Notes under the pieces: model-generated
Databases searched by the model: none
Seen by the model: only the letters and a program-made list of their open reading frames with translations
Told to the model about the DNA's origin: nothing
Translations under genes and position numbers: made by a program
Shown: positions 47,101-61,266 of the stretch, piece after piece
Layout: each line of letters starts with the position of its first letter
Position numbering within the stretch: position 1 is the stretch's first letter
Source of the DNA: Coriaria nepalensis
Lineage: Eukaryota > Streptophyta > Magnoliopsida > Cucurbitales > Coriariaceae
Assembly (NCBI GenBank): GCA_027186245.1
Contig: CP114482.1
Location: 26,617,209 to 26,681,208, forward strand
Length of the DNA stretch: 64,000 nt
Direction of reading: 5' to 3'

Positions 47101-50100
47101 AAATGATTTGATGACTAGAAGAGACTCAATGACATGATTTTAAGGCTAAAAAGATGCATAGTTGCCTTCAATTATTGAATTTAAGGTTCTGAACGAAAGT
47201 CGTGTTTGAAGTGCGAAAAAATAGAATTCTTTCGAATTACTTTTAATTGATTTAATGACTAGAGAAGACTCAATGACATGATTTTAAGGCTAAACAAACA
47301 CATAATTGCCTTCAATAGATCAATTGCATGCTCTGCACAAAAGTCGTGTTTGAAATGCGAAAATAGAATTCGTTTGAATTGATTTCGAATGACTTACTGA
47401 CTAAAAGTGACTCAATGACATGATTTTAAGGCTATACAAATGCCTAGTTGCCTTCAAAAGATCCATTGCAAGTTATGCACAAAAGCCGTGGTTGAGGTGC
47501 GAAAAAAGATTTCGTTTAAAGTTCTTTGAAATGATTTAATTACTAGAAGAGACTCGATGACATGATTTCAAGGCTAAACAATGGATAATTTGCTTGAAAA
47601 CATCAATTGCAAGTTATGCACAAAAGTCTCGATTGAAGAGCGAAAATAGAATTTGTTCAAAATGCTTTCAAATGATTTGATGGCTAGAAGAGACTCAATG
47701 ACATGATTTTAAGGCTAAAAAGATGCATAGTTGCCTTCAATTATTGAATTTAAAGTTATGAACGAAAGTCGTGTTTGAAGTGCGAAAAAATAGAATTCTT
47801 TCGAATTACTTTTAATTGATTTAATGACTAGAGAAGACTCAATGACATGATTTTAAGGCTAAATAAACGCATAATTGCCTTCAATACATCAATTGCATGT
47901 TTTGCACAAAAGTCGTGTTTGAAATGCGAAAATAGAATTCGTTTGAATTGATTTCGAATGATTTACTGACTAAAAGTGACTCAATGACCTGATTTTAAGG
48001 CTATACAAATGCCTAGTTGCCTTCAAAAGATCCATTGCAAATTATGCACGAAAGTATTTGTTCAAGTGCGAAAAAAGATTTCGTTCGAATTTCTTTGAAA
48101 TGATTTAATTACTAAAAGAGACTCAATGACATGATTTCAAGGCTAAACAATGGATAATTTGCTTGAAAACATCAATTGCAAGTTATGCACAAAAGTCTCG
48201 ATTGAAGAGCGAAAATAGAATTTGTTCAAAATGCTTTCAAATGATTTGATGACTAGAAGAGACTCAATGACATGATTGTAAGGCTAAAAAGATGCATAGT
48301 TGCCTTTAATTATTGAATTGAAAGTTCTGAACGAAAGTTGTGTTTGAAGTGCGAAAAAATAGAATTCTTTCGAATTACTTTTAATTGATTTAATGACTAG
48401 AGAGGACTCAATGACATGATTTTAAGGCTAAACAAACGCATAATTGCCTTCAATAGATCAATTGCATGTTTTGCACAAAAGTCGTGTTTGAAATGCGAAA
48501 ATAGAATTCGTTTGAATTGATTTCGAATGATTTACTGACTAAAAGTGACTCAATGACATGATTTTAAGGCTATACAAATGCCTAGTTGCCTTCAAAAGAT
48601 ATATTGCAAATTATGCACGAAAGTATTGGTTCAAGTGCGAAAAAAGATTTCGTTCGAATTTCTTTGAAATGATTTAATTACTAAAAGAGACTCAATGACA
48701 TGATTTCAAGGTTAAACAATTGATAACTTGCTTGAAAACATCAATTGCAAGTTATGCACAAAAGTCTCGATTGAAGAGCGAAAATAGAATTTGTTCAAAA
48801 TGCTGTCAAATGATTTGATTACTAGAAGAGACTCAATGACATGATTTTAAGGCTAAAAAGATGCATTTGCCTTCAATTATTGAATTGAAGGTTCTGAACG
48901 AAAGTCGTGTTTGAAGTGCGAAAAAATAGAATTCTTTCGAATTACTTTTAATTGATTTAATGACTATAGAAGACTCAATGACATTATTTTAAGGCTAAAC
49001 AAACGCATAATTGCCTTCAACAGATCAATTGCATGTTTTGCACAAAATTCGTGTTTGAAATGCGAAAATAGAATTCGTTTGAATTGATTTCGAATGATTT
49101 ACTGACTAAAAGTGACTCAATGACATGATTTTAAGGGTATACAAATGCCTAGTTTCCTTCAAAAGATCCATTACAAATTATGCACGAAAGTATTGGTTCA
49201 AGTGCGAAAAAAGATTTCGTTCGAATTTCTTTGAAATGATTTAATTACTAAAAGAGACTCAATGACATGATTTCAAGGCTAAACAATGGATAATTTGCTT
49301 GAAAACATCAATTGCAAGTTATGCACAAAAGTCTCGATTGAAGAGCGAAAATAGAATTTGTTCAAAATGCTTTCAAATGATTTGATGACTAGAAGAGGCT
49401 CAATGACATGATTTTAAGGCTAAAAAGATGCATAGTTGCCTTCAATTATTGAATTGAAAGTTCTGAACGAAAGTCGTGTTTGAAGTGCGAAAAAATAGAA
49501 TTCTTTCGAATTACTTTAAATTGATTTAATGACTAGAGAAGACTCAATGACATGATTTTAAGGCTAAACAAACGCATAATTGCCTTCAATAGATCAATTG
49601 CATGTTTTGCACAAAAGTCGTGTTTGAAATGCGAAAATAAAGGTCGTTTGAATTGATTTCGAATGATTTACTGACTAAAAGTGACTCAATGACATGATTT
49701 TAAGGCTATACAAATGCCTAGTTGCCTTCAAAAGATCCATTGCAAATTATGCACGAAAGTATTGGTTCAAGTGCGAAAAAAGATTTCGTTCGAATATCTT
49801 TGAAATGATTTAATTACTAAAAGAGACTCAATGACATGATTTCAAGGCTAAACAATGGATAATTTGCTTGAAAACATCAATTGCAAGTTATGCACAAAAG
49901 TCTCGATTGAAGAGCGAAAATAGAATTTGTTCAAAATGCTTTCAAATGATTTGATGACTAGAAGAGACTCAATGACATGATTGTAAGGCTAAAAAGATGC
50001 ATAGTTGCCTTTAATTATTGAATTGAAAGTTCTGAACGAAAGTTGTGTTTGAAGTGCGAAAAAATAGAATTCTTTCGAATTACTTTTAATTGATTTAATG

Positions 50101-50330
50101 ACTAGAGAGGACTCAATGACATGATTTTAAGGCTAAACAAACACATAATTGCCTTCAATAGATCAATTGCATGTTTTGCACAAAAGTCGTGTTTGAAATG
50201 CGAAAATAGAATTCGTTTGAATTGATTTCGAATGATTTACTGACTAAAAGTGACTCAATGACATGATTTTAAGGCTATACAAATGCCTAGTTGCCTTCAA
50301 AAGATCCATCGCAAATTATGCACAAAAGCC
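44121..50330 (+). repeat. Array zone 5
   Basis: HOR anchors run from 44141 to 49829. A monomers mostly carry TTGAAAACATCAATTGC, with heads TTCGTTCGAATTTC or TTCGTTTAAATTTC. D tails alternate between GCACGAAAGTATTGG and CCGTGGTTGAGGTGCG. Local markers are AAGGAAATACAAATGCC in D (about 44,015 and 45,722), AAAATAAAGGTCG in D (45,653, 46,791 and 49,634), AGTTGTGTTTGAAG with GAGAGGACTC (about 48,337 and 50,042) and ATTGATAATTTGC in A. One B monomer at 48,861 (GATGCATTTGCC) has lost two bases, giving the 567-bp anchor step. Confidence 0.75.
45651..45665 (+). repeat. D variant without EcoRI site (first of three)
   Basis: AAAATAAAGGTCGTTTG replaces AAAATAGAATTCGTTTG. The change removes the EcoRI site and is compound (GAATTC to AAGGTC). 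It recurs at 46,791 and 49,634, spaced by 1,138 and 2,843 bp, or two and five HORs. The three copies must descend from one event and were spread by multi-HOR copying. Confidence 0.85.
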
Positions 50331-50966
50331 GTGGTTCAGGTGCGAAAAAAGATTTCGTTTAAATTTCTTTGAAATGATTTAATTACTAGAACATACTCGA
50401 TGACATGATTTCAAGGCTAAACAATGGATAATTTGCCTGAATACATCAATTGCAACTTATGCACAAAAGTCTCGATTGAAGAGCGAAAATAGAATTTGTT
50501 CAAAATGCTTTCAAATGATTTGATGACTAGAAGAGACTCAATGACATGATTTTAGGGCTAAAAAGATGCATAGTTGCCTTCAATTATTGAATTGAAAGTT
50601 CTGAACGAAAGTCGTGTTTGAAGTGCGAAAAAATAGAATTCTTTCGAATTACTTTTAATTGATTTAATGACTAGAGAAGACTCAATGACATGATTTTAAG
50701 GCTAAACAAACACATAATTGCCTTCAATAGATCAATTGCATGTTTTGCACAAAAGTCGTGTTTGAAATGCGAAAATAGAATTCGTTTGAATTGATTACGA
50801 ATGATTTACTGACTAAAAGTGATTCAATGACATGATTTTAAGGCTATACAAATGCCTAGTTGCCTTCAAAAGATCCATTGCAAGTTATGCACAAAAGCCG
50901 TGATTGAGGTGCGAAAAAGGATTTCGTTTGAATTTCTTTGAAATGATTTAATTACTAGACGAGACT

Positions 50967-52105
50967 CGATGACATGATTTCAAGGCTAAACAATGGATAA
51001 TTTGCTTGAATACATCAATTGCAAGTTATGCACAAAAGTCTCGATTGAAGAGCGAAAATAGAATTTGTTCAAAATGCTTTCAAATGATTTGATGACTAGA
51101 AGAGACTCAATGACATAATTTTAAGGCTAAAAAGATGCATAGTTGCCTTCAATTATTGAATTGAAAGTTCTGAACGAAAGTCGTGTTTGAAGTGCGAAAA
51201 AATAGAATTCTTTCGAATTACTTTTAGTTGATTTAATGACTAGAGAAGACTCAATGACATGATTTTAAGGCTAAACAAATGCATAATTGCCTTCAATAGA
51301 TCAATTGCATGTTTTGCACAAAAGTCGTGTTTGAAATGCGAAAATAGAATTCGTTTGAATTGATTTAAAATGATTTACTGACTAAAAGTGACTCAATGAC
51401 ATGATTTTAAGGCTATACAAATGCCTAGTTGCCTTCAAAAGATCCATTGCAAATTATGCACAAAAGCCGTGGTTCAGGTGCGAAAAAAGATTTCGTTTAA
51501 ATTTCTTTAAAATGATTTAATTACTAGAAGAGACTCGATGACATGATTTCAAGGCTTAAACAATGGATAATTTGCTTGAAAACATCAATTGCAAGTTATG
51601 CACAAAAGTCTCGATTGAAGAGCGAAAATAGAATTTGTTCAAAATGCTTTCAAATGATTTGATGACTAGAAGAGACTCAATAACATGATTGTAAGGCTAA
51701 AAAGATGCATAGTTGCCTTTAATTATTGAATTGAAAGTTCTGAACGAAAGTCGTGTCTGAAGTGCGAAAAAATAGAATTCTTTCGAATTACTTTTAATTG
51801 ATTTAATGACTAGAGAAGACTCAATGACATGATTTTAAGGCTAAACAAACACATAATTGCCTTCAATAGATCAATTGCATGTTTTGCACAAAAGTCGTGT
51901 TTGAAATGCGAAAATAGAATTCGTTTGAATTGATTACGAATGATTTACTGACTAAAAGTGATTCAATGACACGATTTTAAGGCTATACAAATGCCTAGTT
52001 GCCTTCAAAAGATCCATTGCAAGTTATGCACAAAAGCCGTGATTGAGGTGCGAAAAAGGATTTCGTTTGAATTTCTTTGAAATGATTTAATTACTAGACG
52101 AGACT
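50967..52105 (+). repeat. 1,139-bp Q-R module, copy 1
   Basis: Two HORs (anchors 50967 and 51536) repeated immediately at 52106 and 52675. Shared markers are CCGTGATTGAGG (50,899 and 52,038), GACGAGACTCG, GACATAATTTTAAGG, TTTTAGTTGATTTAATG, ACAAATGCATAATTG, GATTTAAAATGATTTAC, AAGGCTTAAAC (51,551 and 52,690) and GTGTCTGAAG. Small differences are TGACACGATTTT (51,967) and GTTCGGAACG (52,876). Confidence 0.83.
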
Positions 52106-53244
52106 CGATGACATGATTTCAAGGCTAAACAATGGATAATTTGCTTGAATACATCAATTGCAAGTTATGCACAAAAGTCTCGATTGAAGAGCGAAAATAG
52201 AATTTGTTCAAAATGCTTTCAAATGATTTGATGACTAGAAGAGACTCAATGACATAATTTTAAGGCTAAAAAGATGCATAGTTGCCTTCAATTATTGAAT
52301 TGAAAGTTCTGAACGAAAGTCGTGTTTGAAGTGCGAAAAAATAGAATTCTTTCGAATTACTTTTAGTTGATTTAATGACTAGAGAAGACTCAATGACATG
52401 ATTTTAAGGCTAAACAAATGCATAATTGCCTTCAATAGATCAATTGCATGTTTTGCACAAAAGTCGTGTTTGAAATGCGAAAATAGAATTCGTTTGAATT
52501 GATTTAAAATGATTTACTGACTAAAAGTGACTCAATGACATGATTTTAAGGCTATACAAATGCCTAGTTGCCTTCAAAAGATCCATTGCAAATTATGCAC
52601 AAAAGCCGTGGTTCAGGTGCGAAAAAAGATTTCGTTTAAATTTCTTTAAAATGATTTAATTACTAGAAGAGACTCGATGACATGATTTCAAGGCTTAAAC
52701 AATGGATAATTTGCTTGAAAACATCAATTGCAAGTTATGCACAAAAGTCTCGATTGAAGAGCGAAAATAGAATTTGTTCAAAATGCTTTCAAATGATTTG
52801 ATGACTAGAAGAGACTCAATAACATGATTGTAAGGCTAAAAAGATGCATAGTTGCCTTTAATTATTGAATTGAAAGTTCGGAACGAAAGTCGTGTCTGAA
52901 GTGCGAAAAAATAGAATTCTTTCGAATTACTTTTAATTGATTTAATGACTAGAGAAGACTCAATGACATGATTTTAAGGCTAAACAAACGCATCATTGCC
53001 TTCAATAGATCAATTGCACGTTTTGCACAAAAGTCGTGTTTGAAATGCGAAAATAGAATTCGTTTGAATTGATTTCGAATGATTTACTGACTAAAAGTGA
53101 CTCAGTGACATGATTTTAAGGCTATACAAATGCCTAGTTGCCTTCAAAAGATCCATCGCAAATTATGCACAAAAGCCGTGGTTCAGGTGCGAAAAAAGAT
53201 TTCGTTTAAATTTCTTTGAAATGATTTAATTACTAGAACATACT
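52106..53244 (+). repeat. 1,139-bp Q-R module, copy 2
   Basis: Tandem copy of 50,967-52,105. The end differs: its C monomer has ACGCATCATTGCC and GCACGTTTTGCAC where copy 1 has ACACATAATTGCC, so the copied tract changes family near 52,980. The same Q-R pair is found again at 56,660 and 60,075. Confidence 0.8.
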
Positions 53245-56200
53245 CGATGACATGATTTCAAGGCTAAACAATGGATAATTTGCCTGAATACATCAATTGC
53301 AACTTATGCACAAAAGTCTCGATTGAAGAGCGAAAATAGAATTTGTTCAAAATGCTTTCAAATGATTTGATGACTAGAAGAGACTCAATGACATGATTTT
53401 AGGGCTAAAAAGATGCATAGTTGCCTTTAATTATTGAATTGAAAGTTCTGAACGAAAGTCGTGTTTGAAGTGCGAAAAAATAGAATTCTTTCGAATTACT
53501 TTTAATTGATTTAATGACTAGAGAAGACTCAATGACATGATTTTAAGGCTAAACAAACACATAATTGCCTTCAATAGATCAATTGCATGTTTTGCACAAA
53601 AGTCGTGTTTGAAATGCGAAAATAGAATTCGTTTGAATTGATTACGAATGATTTACTGACTAAAAGTGATTCAATGACATGATTTTAAGGCTATACAAAT
53701 GCCTAGTTGCCTTCAAAAGATCCATTGCAAGTTATGCACAAAAGCCGTGATTGAGGTGCGAAAAAGGATTTCGTTTAAATTTCTTTGAAATGATTTAATT
53801 ACTAGAAGAGACTCGATGACATGATTTCAAGGCTAAACAATGGATAATTTGCCTGAATACATCAATTGCAACTTATGCACAAAAGTCTCGATTGAAGAGC
53901 GAAAATAGAATTTGTTCAAAATGCTTTCAAATGATTTGATGACTAGAAGAGACTCAATGACATGATTTTAGGGCTAAAAAGATGCATAGTTGCCTTTAAT
54001 TATTGAATTGAAAGTTCTGAACGAAAGTCGTGTTTGAAGTGCGAAAAAATAGAATTCTTTCGAATTACTTTTAGTTGATTTAATGACTAGAGAAGACTCA
54101 ATGACATGATTTTAAGGCTAAACAAATGCATAATTGCCTTCAATAGATCAATTGCATGTTTTGCACAAAAGTCGTGTTTGAAATGCGAAAATAGAATTCG
54201 TTTGAATTGATTTAAAATGATTTACTGACTAAAAGTGACTCAATGACATGATTTTAAGGCTATACAAATGCCTAGTTGCCTTCAAAAGATCCATTGCAAA
54301 TTATGCACAAAAGCCGTGGTTCAGGTGCGAAAAAAGATTTCGTTTAAATTTCTTTAAAATGATTTAATTACTAGAAGAGACTCGATGACATGATTTCAAG
54401 GCTTAAACAATGGATAATTTGCTTGAAAACATCAATTGCAAGTTATGCACAAAAGTCTCGATTGAAGAGCGAAAATAGAATTTGTTCAAAATGCTTTCAA
54501 ATGATTTGATGACTAGAAGAGACTCAATAACATGATTGTAAGGCTAAAAAGATGCATAGTTGCCTTTAATTATTGAATTGAAAGTTCTGAACGAAAGTCG
54601 TGTCTGAAGTGCGAAAAAATAGAATTCTTTCGAATTACTTTTAATTGATTTAATGACTAGAGAAGACTCAATGACATGATTTTAAGGCTAAACAAACGCA
54701 TCATTGCCTTCAATAGATCAATTGCATGTTTTGCACAAAAGTCGTGTTTAAAATGCGAAAATAGAATTCGTTTGAATTGATTTCGAATGATTTACTGACT
54801 AAAAGTTACTCAATGACATGATTTTAAGGCTATACAAATGCCTAGTTGCCTTCAAAAGATCCATTGCATATTATGCACAAATGCCGTGGTTTAGTTGCGA
54901 AAAAAGATTTCGTTTAAATTTCTTTGAAATGATTTAATTACTAGAAGAGACTCGATGACAGGATTTCAAGGTTAAACAATGGATAATTTGCTTGAAAACA
55001 TCAATTGCAAGTTATGCACAAAAGTCTCGATTGAAGAGCGAAAATAGAATTTGTTCAAAATGCTTTCAAATGATTTGATGACTAGAAGAGACTCAATGAC
55101 ATGATTTTAAGGCTAAAAAGATGCATATTTGCCTTCAATTATTGAATTGAAAGTTCTGAACGAAAGTCGTGCTTGAAGTGCGAAAAAATAGAATTCTTTC
55201 GAATTACTTTTAATTGATTTAATGACTAGAGAAGACTCAATGACATGATTTTAAGGCTAAACAAACGCATAATTGCCTTCAATAGATCAATTGCATGTTT
55301 TGCACAAAAGTCGTGTTTAAAATTCGAAAATAGAATTCGTTTGAATTGATTACGAATGATTTACTGACTAAAGGTGATTCAATGACATGATTTTAAGGCT
55401 ATACAAATGCTTAGTTGCCTTCAAAATATCCATTGCAAGTTATGCACAAAAGCCGTGATTGAGGTGCGAAAAAGGATTTCGTTTAAATTTCTTTGAAATG
55501 ATTTAATTACTAGAAGAGACTCGATGACATGATTTCAAGGCTAAACAATGGATAATTTGCTTGAAAACATCAATTGCAAGTTATGCACAAAAGTCTCGAT
55601 TGAAGAGCGAAAATAGAATTTGTTCAAAATGCTTTCAAATGATTTGATGACTAGAAGAGACTCAATGACATGATTGTAAGGCTAAAAAGATGCATAGTTG
55701 CCTTTAATTATTGAATTGAAAGTTCTGAACGAAAGTTGTGTTTGAAGTGCGAAAAAATAGAATTCTTTCGAATTACTTTTAATTGATTTAATGACTAGAG
55801 AGGACTCAATGACATGATTTTAAGGCTAAACAAACGCATAATTGCCTTCAATAGATCAATTGCATGTTTTGCACAAAAGTCGTGTTTGAAATGCGAAAAT
55901 AGAATTCGTTTGAATTGATTTCGAATGATTTACTGACTAAAAGTGACTCAATGACATGATTTTAAGGCTATACAAATGCCTAGTTGCCTTCAAAAGATCC
56001 ATCGCAAATTATGCACAAAAGCCGTGGTTCAGGTGCGAAAAAAGATTTCGTTTAAATTTCTTTGAAATGATTTAATTACCAGAACATACTCGATGACATG
56101 ATTTCAAGGCTAAACAATGGATAATTTGCCTGAATACATCAATTGCAACTTATGCACAAAAGTCTCGATTGAAGAGCGAAAATAGAATTTGTTCAAAATG

Positions 56201-57140
56201 CTTTCAAATGATTTGATGACTAGAAGAGACTCAATGACATGATTTTAGGGCTAAAAAGATGCATAGTTGCCTTTAATTATGGAATTGAAAGTTCTGAACG
56301 AAAGTCGTGTTTGAAGTGCGAAAAAATAGAATTCTTTCGAATTACTTTTAATTGATTTAATGACTAGAGAAGACTCAATGACATGATTTTAAGGCTAAAC
56401 AAACACGTAATTGCCTTCAATAGATCAATTGCATGTTTTGCACAAAAGTCGTGTTTGAAATGCGAAAATAGAATTCGTTTGAATTGATTACGAATGATTT
56501 ACTGACTAAAAGTGATTCAATGACATGATTTTAAGGCTATACAAATGCCTAGTTGCCTTCAAAAGATCCATTGCAAGTTATGCACAAAAGCCGTGATTGA
56601 GGTGCGAAAAAGGATTTCGTTTGAATTTCTTTGAAATGATTTAATTACTGGACGAGACTCGATGACATGATTTCAAGGCTAAACAATGGATAATTTGCTT
56701 GAATACATCAATTGCAAGTTATGCACAAAAGTCTCGATTGAAGAGCGAAAATAGAATTTGTTCAAAATGCTTTCAAATGATTTGATGACTAGAAGAGACT
56801 CAATGACATAATTTTAAGGCTAAAAAGATGCATAGTTGCCTTCAATTATTGAATTGAAAGTTCTGAACGAAAGTCGTGTTTGAAGTGCGAAAAAATAGAA
56901 TTCTTTTGAATTACTTTTAGTTGATTTAATGACTAGAGAAGACTCAATGACATGATTTTAAGGCTAAACAAATGCATAATTGCCTTCAATAGATCAATTG
57001 CATGTTTTGCACAAAAGTCGTGTTTGAAATGCGAAAATAGAATTCGTTTGAATTGATTTAAAATGATTTACTGACTAAAAGTGACTCAATGACATGATTT
57101 TAAGGCTATACAAATGCCTAGTTGCCTTCAAAAGATCCAT

Positions 57141-59874
57141 TGCAAATTATGCACAAAAGCCGTGGTTCAGGTGCGAAAAAAGATTTCGTTTAAATTTCTT
57201 TAAAATGATTTAATTACTAGAAGAGACTCGATGACATGATTTCAAGGCTTAAACAATGGATAATTTGCTTGAAAACATCAATTGCAAGTTATGCACAAAA
57301 GTCTCGATTGAAGAGCGAAAATAGAATTTGTTCAAAATGCTTTCAAATGATTTGATGACTAGAAGAGACTCAATAACATGATTGTAAGGCTAAGAAGATG
57401 CATAGTTGCCTTTAATTATTGAATTGAAAGTTCTGAACGAAAGTCGTGTCTGAAGTGCGAAAAAATAGAATTCTTTGGAATTACTTTTAATTGATTTAAT
57501 GACTAGAGAAGACTCAATGACATGATTTTAAGGCTAAACAAACGCATCATTGCCTTCAATAGATCAATTGCATGTTTTGCACAAAAGTCGTGTTTAAAAT
57601 GCGAAAATAGAATTCGTTTGAATTGATTACGAATGATTTACTGACTAAAAGTGATTCAATGACATGATTTTAAGGCTATACAAATGCCTAGTTGCCTTCA
57701 AAAGATCCATTGCAAGTTATGCACAAAAGCCGTGGTTGAGGTGCAAAAAAAGATTTCGTTTAAATTTCTTCGAAATGATTTAATTACTAAAAGAGACTCG
57801 ATGACATGATTTCAAGGCTAAACAATGGATAATTTGCTTGAAAACATCAATTGCAAGTTATGCACAAAAGTCTCGATTGAAGAGCGAAAATAGAATTTGT
57901 TCAAAATGCTTTCACATGATTTGATGACTAGAAGAGACTCAATGACATAATTTTAAGGCTAAAAAGATGCATAGTTGCCTTCAATTTTTGAATTGAAAGT
58001 TCTGAACGAAAGTCGTGTTTGAAGTGCGAAAAAATAGAATTCTTTTGAATTACTTTTAGTTGATTTAATGACTAGAGAAGACTCAATGACATGATTTTAA
58101 GGCTAAACAAATGCATAATTGCCTTCAATAGATCAATTGCATGTTTTGCACAAAAGTCGTGTTTGAAATGCGAAAATAGAATTCGTTTGAATTGATTTAA
58201 AATGATTTACTGACTAAAAGTGACTCAATGACATGATTTTAAGGCTATACAAATGCCTAGTTGCCTTCAAAAGATCCATTGCAAATTATGCACAAAAGCC
58301 GTGGTTGAGGTGCGAAAAAAGATTTCGTTTAAATTTCTTTGAAATGATTTAATTACTAAAAGAGACTCAGTGACATGATTTCAAGGCTAAACAATGGATA
58401 ATTTGCTTGAAAACATCAATTGCAAGTTATGCACAAAAGTCTCGATTGAAGAGCGAAAATAGAATTTGTTCAAAATGCTTTCAAATGATTTGATGACTAG
58501 AAGAGACTCAATAACATGATTGTAAGGCTAAGAAGATGCATAGTTGCCTTTAATTATTGAATTGAAAGTTCTGAACGAAAGTCGTGTCTGAAGTGCGAAA
58601 AAATAGAATTCTTTCGAATTACTTTTAATTGATTTAATGACTAGAGAAGACTCAATGACATGATTTTAAGGCTAAACAAACGCATCATTGCCTTCAATAG
58701 ATCAATTGCATGTTTTGCACAAAAGTCGTGTTTAAAATGCGAAAATAGAATTCGTTTGAATTGATTTCGAATGATTTACTGACTAAAAGTTACTCAATGA
58801 CATGATTTTAAGGCTATACAAATGCCTAGTTGCCTTCAAAAGATCCATTGCATATTATGCACAAATGCCGTGGTTTAGTTGCGAAAAAAGATTTCGTTTA
58901 AATTTCTTTGAAATGATTTAATTACTAGAAGAGACTCGATGACATGATTTCAAGGTTAAACAGTGGATAATTTGCTTGAAAACATCAATTGCAAGTTATG
59001 CACAAAAGTCTCGATTGAAGAGCGAAAATAGAATTTGTTCAAAATGCTTTCAAATGATTTGATGACTAGAAGAGACTCAATGACATGATTTTAAGGCTAA
59101 AATGATGCATATTTGCCTTCAATTATTGAATTGAAAGTTCTGAACGAAAGTCATGCTTGAAGTGCGAAAAAATAGAATTCTTTCGAATTACTTTTAATTG
59201 ATTGAATGACTAGAGAAGACTCAATGACATGATTTTAAGGCTAAACAAACGCATAATTGCCTTCAATAGATCAATTGCATGTTTTGCACAAAAGTCGTGT
59301 TTAAAATGCGAAAATAGAATTCGTTTGAATTGATTACGAATGATTTACTGACTAAAGGTGATTCAATGACATGATTTTAAGGCTATACGAATGCTTAGTT
59401 GCCTTCAAAAGATCCATTGCAAGTTATGCACAAAAGCCGTGATTGAGGTGCGAAAAAGGATTTCGTTTAAATTTCTTTGAAATGATTTAATTACTAGAAG
59501 AGACTCGATGACATGATTTCAAGGCTAAACAATGGATAATTTGCTTGAAAACATCAATTGCAAGTTATGCACAAAAGTCTCGATTGAAGAGCGAAAATAG
59601 AATTTGTTCAAAATGCTTTCAAATGATTTGATGACTAGAAGAGACTCAATGACATGATTTTAGGGCTAAAAAGATGCATAGTTGCCTTTAATTATGGAAT
59701 TGAAAGTTCTGAACGAAAGTCGTGTTTGAAGTGCGAAAAAATAGAATTCTTTCGAATTACTTTTAATTGATTTAATGACTAGAGAAGACTCAATGACATG
59801 ATTTTAAGGCTAAACAAACACGTAATTGCCTTCAATAGATCAATTGCATGTTTTGCACAAAAGTCGTGTTTGAA
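57141..59874 (+). repeat. 2.7-kb block R-V-W-T-S, copy 1 (offset 4,126 bp)
   Basis: From TGCAAATTATGCAC at 57,141 onward the sequence recurs 4,126 bp downstream up to the window end. Anchors 57229, 57799, 58368, 58937 and 59506 pair with 61355, 61925, 62494, 63063 and 63632. By eye only a few bases differ in 2.7 kb: CTTTGGAATT (57,474) against CTTTCGAATT, GCCGTGG (57,730) against GCCATGG, and GATTGAATGAC (59,201) against GATTTAATGAC. This is one of the youngest large duplications here. Confidence 0.9.
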
Positions 59875-61266
59875 ATGCGAAAATAGAATTCGTTTGAATT
59901 GATTACGAATGATTTACTGACTAAAAGTGATTCAATGACATGATTTTAAGGCTATACAAATGCCTAGTTGCCTTCAAAAGATCCATTGCAAGTTATGCAC
60001 AAAAGCCGTGATTGAGGTGCGAAAAAGGATTTCGTTTGAATTTCTTTGAAATGATTTAATTACTAGACGAGACTCGATGACATGATTTCAAGGCTAAACA
60101 ATGGATAATTTGCTTGAATACATCAATTGCAAGTTATGCACAAAAGTCTCGATTGAAGAGCGAAAATAGAATTTGTTCAAAATGCTTTCAAATGATTTGA
60201 TGACTAGAAGAGACTCAATGACATAATTTTAAGGCTAAAAAGATGCATAGTTGCCTTCAATTATTGAATTGAAAGTTCTGAACGAAAGTCGTGTTTGAAG
60301 TGCGAAAAAATAGAATTCTTTTGAATTACTTTTAGTTGATTTAATGACTAGAGAAGACTCAATGACATGATTTTAAGGCTAAACAAATGCATAATTGCCT
60401 TCAATAGATCAATTGCATGTTTTGCACAAAAGTCGTGTTTGAAATGCGAAAATAGAATTCGTTTGAATTGATTTAAAATGATTTACTGACTAAAAGTGAC
60501 TCAATGACATGATTTTAAGGCTATACAAATGCCTAGTTGCCTTCAAAAGATCCATTGCAAATTATGCACAAAAGCCGTGGTTCAGGTGCGAAAAAAGATT
60601 TCGTTTAAATTTCTTTAAAATGATTTAATTACTAGAAGAGACTCGATGACATGATTTCAAGGCTTAAACAATGGATAATTTGCTTGAAAACATCAATTGC
60701 AAGTTATGCACAAAAGTCTCGATTGAAGAGCGAAAATAGAATTTGTTCAAAATGCTTTCAAATGATTTGATGACTAGAAGAGACTCAATAACATGATTGT
60801 AAGGCTAAGAAGATGCATAGTTGCCTTTAATTATTGAATTGAAAGTTCTGAACGAAAGTCGTGTCTGAAGTGCGAAAAAATAGAATTCTTTCGAATTACT
60901 TTTAATTGATTTAATGACTAGAGAAGACTCAATGACATGATTTTAAGGCTAAACAAACGCATCATTGCCTTCAATAGATCAATTGCATGTTTTGCACAAA
61001 AGTCGTGTTTAAAATGCGAAAATAGAATTCGTTTGAATTGATTACGAATGATTTACTGACTAAAAGTGATTCAATGACATGATTTTAAGGCTATACAAAT
61101 GCCTAGTTGCCTTCAAAAGATCCATTGCAAGTTATGCACAAAAGCCGTGGTTGAGGTGCAAAAAAAGATTTCGTTTAAATTTCTTCGAAATGATTTAATT
61201 ACTAAAAGAGACTCGATGACATGATTTCAAGGCTAAACAATGGATAATTTGCTTGAAAACATCAAT
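59650..61266 (+). repeat. 1.6-kb block S-Q-R-V, copy 2 (offset 3,415 bp)
   Basis: From about 59,650 to the hybrid junction the sequence matches 56,235-57,851. Anchors 56660, 57229 and 57799 pair with 60075, 60644 and 61214, all 3,415 bp apart (six HORs). Shared markers are TTATGGAATTG (B), AACACGTAATTG, CTTTTGAATTAC, AAGGCTTAAAC, GGCTAAGAAGATGC and GGTGCAAAAAAAG. Differences include TTACTGGACGAG (56,646) against TTACTAGACGAG. Confidence 0.82.
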
